A stretch of DNA of 6,100 nucleotides from an archaeon. GTDB taxonomy: Archaea > Nanobdellota > Nanobdellia > Pacearchaeales > GW2011-AR1. The position numbers and the translations under genes are program-made. Shown here in pieces: positions 5,283 to 6,100 of this stretch. A model generated the notes under the pieces. It saw nothing but the letters and a program-made list of their open reading frames with translations. It made no database searches and had not been told where the DNA came from. Position 1 is the first letter of the stretch. Every line of letters begins with the position of its first letter. The stretch spans positions 1-6,100 of the forward strand of contig JALOQH010000039.1 in NCBI GenBank assembly GCA_025453475.1. The letters are read 5' to 3'.

Positions 5283-6076
5283 ATCATCCTGTCTGCTTTT
5301 TTTACAAATGAATCAAACCTTAATATCCCAAGCTCAGAGATAATTCCCCGGACATATTTTTTCTCAACTTTCTCGAATGCAGGATTTCTTATTCTTATTG
5401 CAGAAGGCGCATTCTTCCAGACTTCGTGGAAATCCCTTTCCTCAATCTTTACATTTCTCGGGGAGAACTTCCATGAATCAGCAACAACATAAACCGGTTT
5501 TTTGTGCAGCCATGCAAGCTCAGCTATTGCTGCGCTCCCAACCTTGTTTATGGCCCCGGACTTTACTATTGCATCGCTCCCAATCATGATAATGTCTGCG
5601 CATTTTACTGCGCTGTCAACAGCAGAATCTACAAAATCAGTCACTTTGATTCCGGCTCTCGCAAGCTCCTTGGCGGTTTTTCTTCCCTGAAAGAGAGGTC
5701 TTGTCTCGGTGTTATATACTTCAAACTTCTTTCCATGCTTTTTCGCATAAATGAGCGCCTTCACGACATTTGTCGAGTGGCAGTGCGTGTAAATAACCGG
5801 ATTATTCTTAATCAATTTCAGGACAAGCTTGTTTATCTTTGACTGCGCATCTGCAAAATGAGCAATAACTTTCTTTTCTCCAATCCTGTCAGCAAAATTA
5901 AGCGCATTCGCAAGTGTCGGCTCTGTCGGGCGGAGCGAAATAAGCTTCTTTTTGTTATCTGCATCTTTTTTCAGGGAGTATGCTCTTATTGCAGCCTTTG
6001 CAATATTTGTAGCTCCCTGTATCTTCACACTTTTGATATCCCTGTAAATCTTCTCAATCTCCCTCTTTGAGTTCAT
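5279..6076 (-). CDS. e2b2-family protein, probable ribose-1,5-bisphosphate isomerase (eIF-2B alpha/beta/delta-like)
   Basis: This family includes archaeal ribose-1,5-bisphosphate isomerase, which turns ribose 1,5-bisphosphate into ribulose 1,5-bisphosphate in the AMP pathway with AMP phosphorylase and type III Rubisco, and also eIF-2B regulatory subunits. Visible hallmarks are IQGATNIAKAA at 19-29, IYTHCHSTNV at 95-104, TETRPLFQGRKTAKELARAG at 123-142, GSDAI at 166-170, INKVGS at 176-181, and NPAFE at 231-235 with GIISELGI near the end. Cys99 and Asp168 match the catalytic Cys/Asp pair of the isomerases, which eIF-2B subunits lack, so an enzyme is favoured. At 265 residues it is about 50 shorter than well-studied archaeal isomerases, mainly between residues 40 and 90 and at the C-terminus. 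The ATG at 6076 fits the family start, but the frame stays open to the window edge, so a longer N-terminus cannot be excluded. AMP phosphorylase and Rubisco are not in this window. Confidence 0.8.
   Translation of the reverse strand: MNSKREIEKIYRDIKSVKIQGATNIAKAAIRAYSLKKDADNKKKLISLRPTEPTLANALNFADRIGEKKVIAHFADAQSKINKLVLKLIKNNPVIYTHCHSTNVVKALIYAKKHGKKFEVYNTETRPLFQGRKTAKELARAGIKVTDFVDSAVDSAVKCADIIMIGSDAIVKSGAINKVGSAAIAELAWLHKKPVYVVADSWKFSPRNVKIEERDFHEVWKNAPSAIRIRNPAFEKVEKKYVRGIISELGILRFDSFVKKADRMI
5297..5303 (+). terminator. possible T-tract terminator after prefoldin alpha
   Basis: A run of seven T residues lies 15 bases past the pfdA stop, inside the end of the convergent gene. Archaeal RNA polymerase can terminate on T-rich tracts without a hairpin, so this is a plausible end for the plus-strand transcript. 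A single short tract is weak evidence. Confidence 0.3.
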
Positions 6077-6100
6077 ATTTATCTTAGCAATCTCGCATAT

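Noticed and set aside
5279..6076. True eIF-2B regulatory subunit for translation initiation
   Set aside because: The catalytic-type Cys in THCHST and Asp in GSDAI are present, which the eIF-2B subunits lack; kept only as an annotation alternative.

Overview
The window looks archaeal. It carries an archaeal RNase P protein of the Pop5/Rnp2 type, a short archaeal RNase J, a HemK2-type glutamine methyltransferase with the YxPxEDSxLL start, prefoldin alpha, and an e2b2/ribose-1,5-bisphosphate isomerase-like protein. Operon-head genes have TATA boxes about 25-30 bases before the start codon and little or no leader. Gene packing is very tight (ATGA overlaps, 1-base gaps) and several proteins are shorter than usual. 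Together these suggest a small-genome archaeon, possibly of the DPANN group; that lineage call is inference.

Layout. Positions 1-2505 are one minus-strand operon, read from right to left: rnp2, then four short secreted or membrane-anchored proteins. Each of the four starts with a basic tail, a Lys/Arg-Lys/Arg-Ala/Gly site and one hydrophobic helix, like archaeal type IV prepilins. The third pilin-like gene is broken by a frameshift and the fourth runs off the left edge. Both contain an identical 101-base sequence (1-101 and 522-622). The break falls exactly at the edge of the second copy, which makes recombination between paralogues or an assembly error the main explanations.

A 96-base divergent promoter region (2506-2601) separates this operon from a plus-strand operon: RNase J, a small protein with one C-terminal membrane helix, and a HemK2-like release-factor methyltransferase, each separated by one base. 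Prefoldin alpha follows with its own TATA box, which overlaps the methyltransferase stop codon. Its stop overlaps the stop of the convergent minus-strand e2b2-family gene, which fills the right end.

The right-hand genes are housekeeping: RNA decay and processing (RNase J, RNase P), translation termination (HemK2), folding (prefoldin) and possibly nucleotide/pentose salvage (e2b2). The part most likely to be poorly described is the cassette of four cysteine-containing prepilin-like proteins behind rnp2, followed by the tail-anchored protein next to RNase J. There is no gene-free stretch over 300 bases, and I saw no tRNA, rRNA, CRISPR array or transposase.
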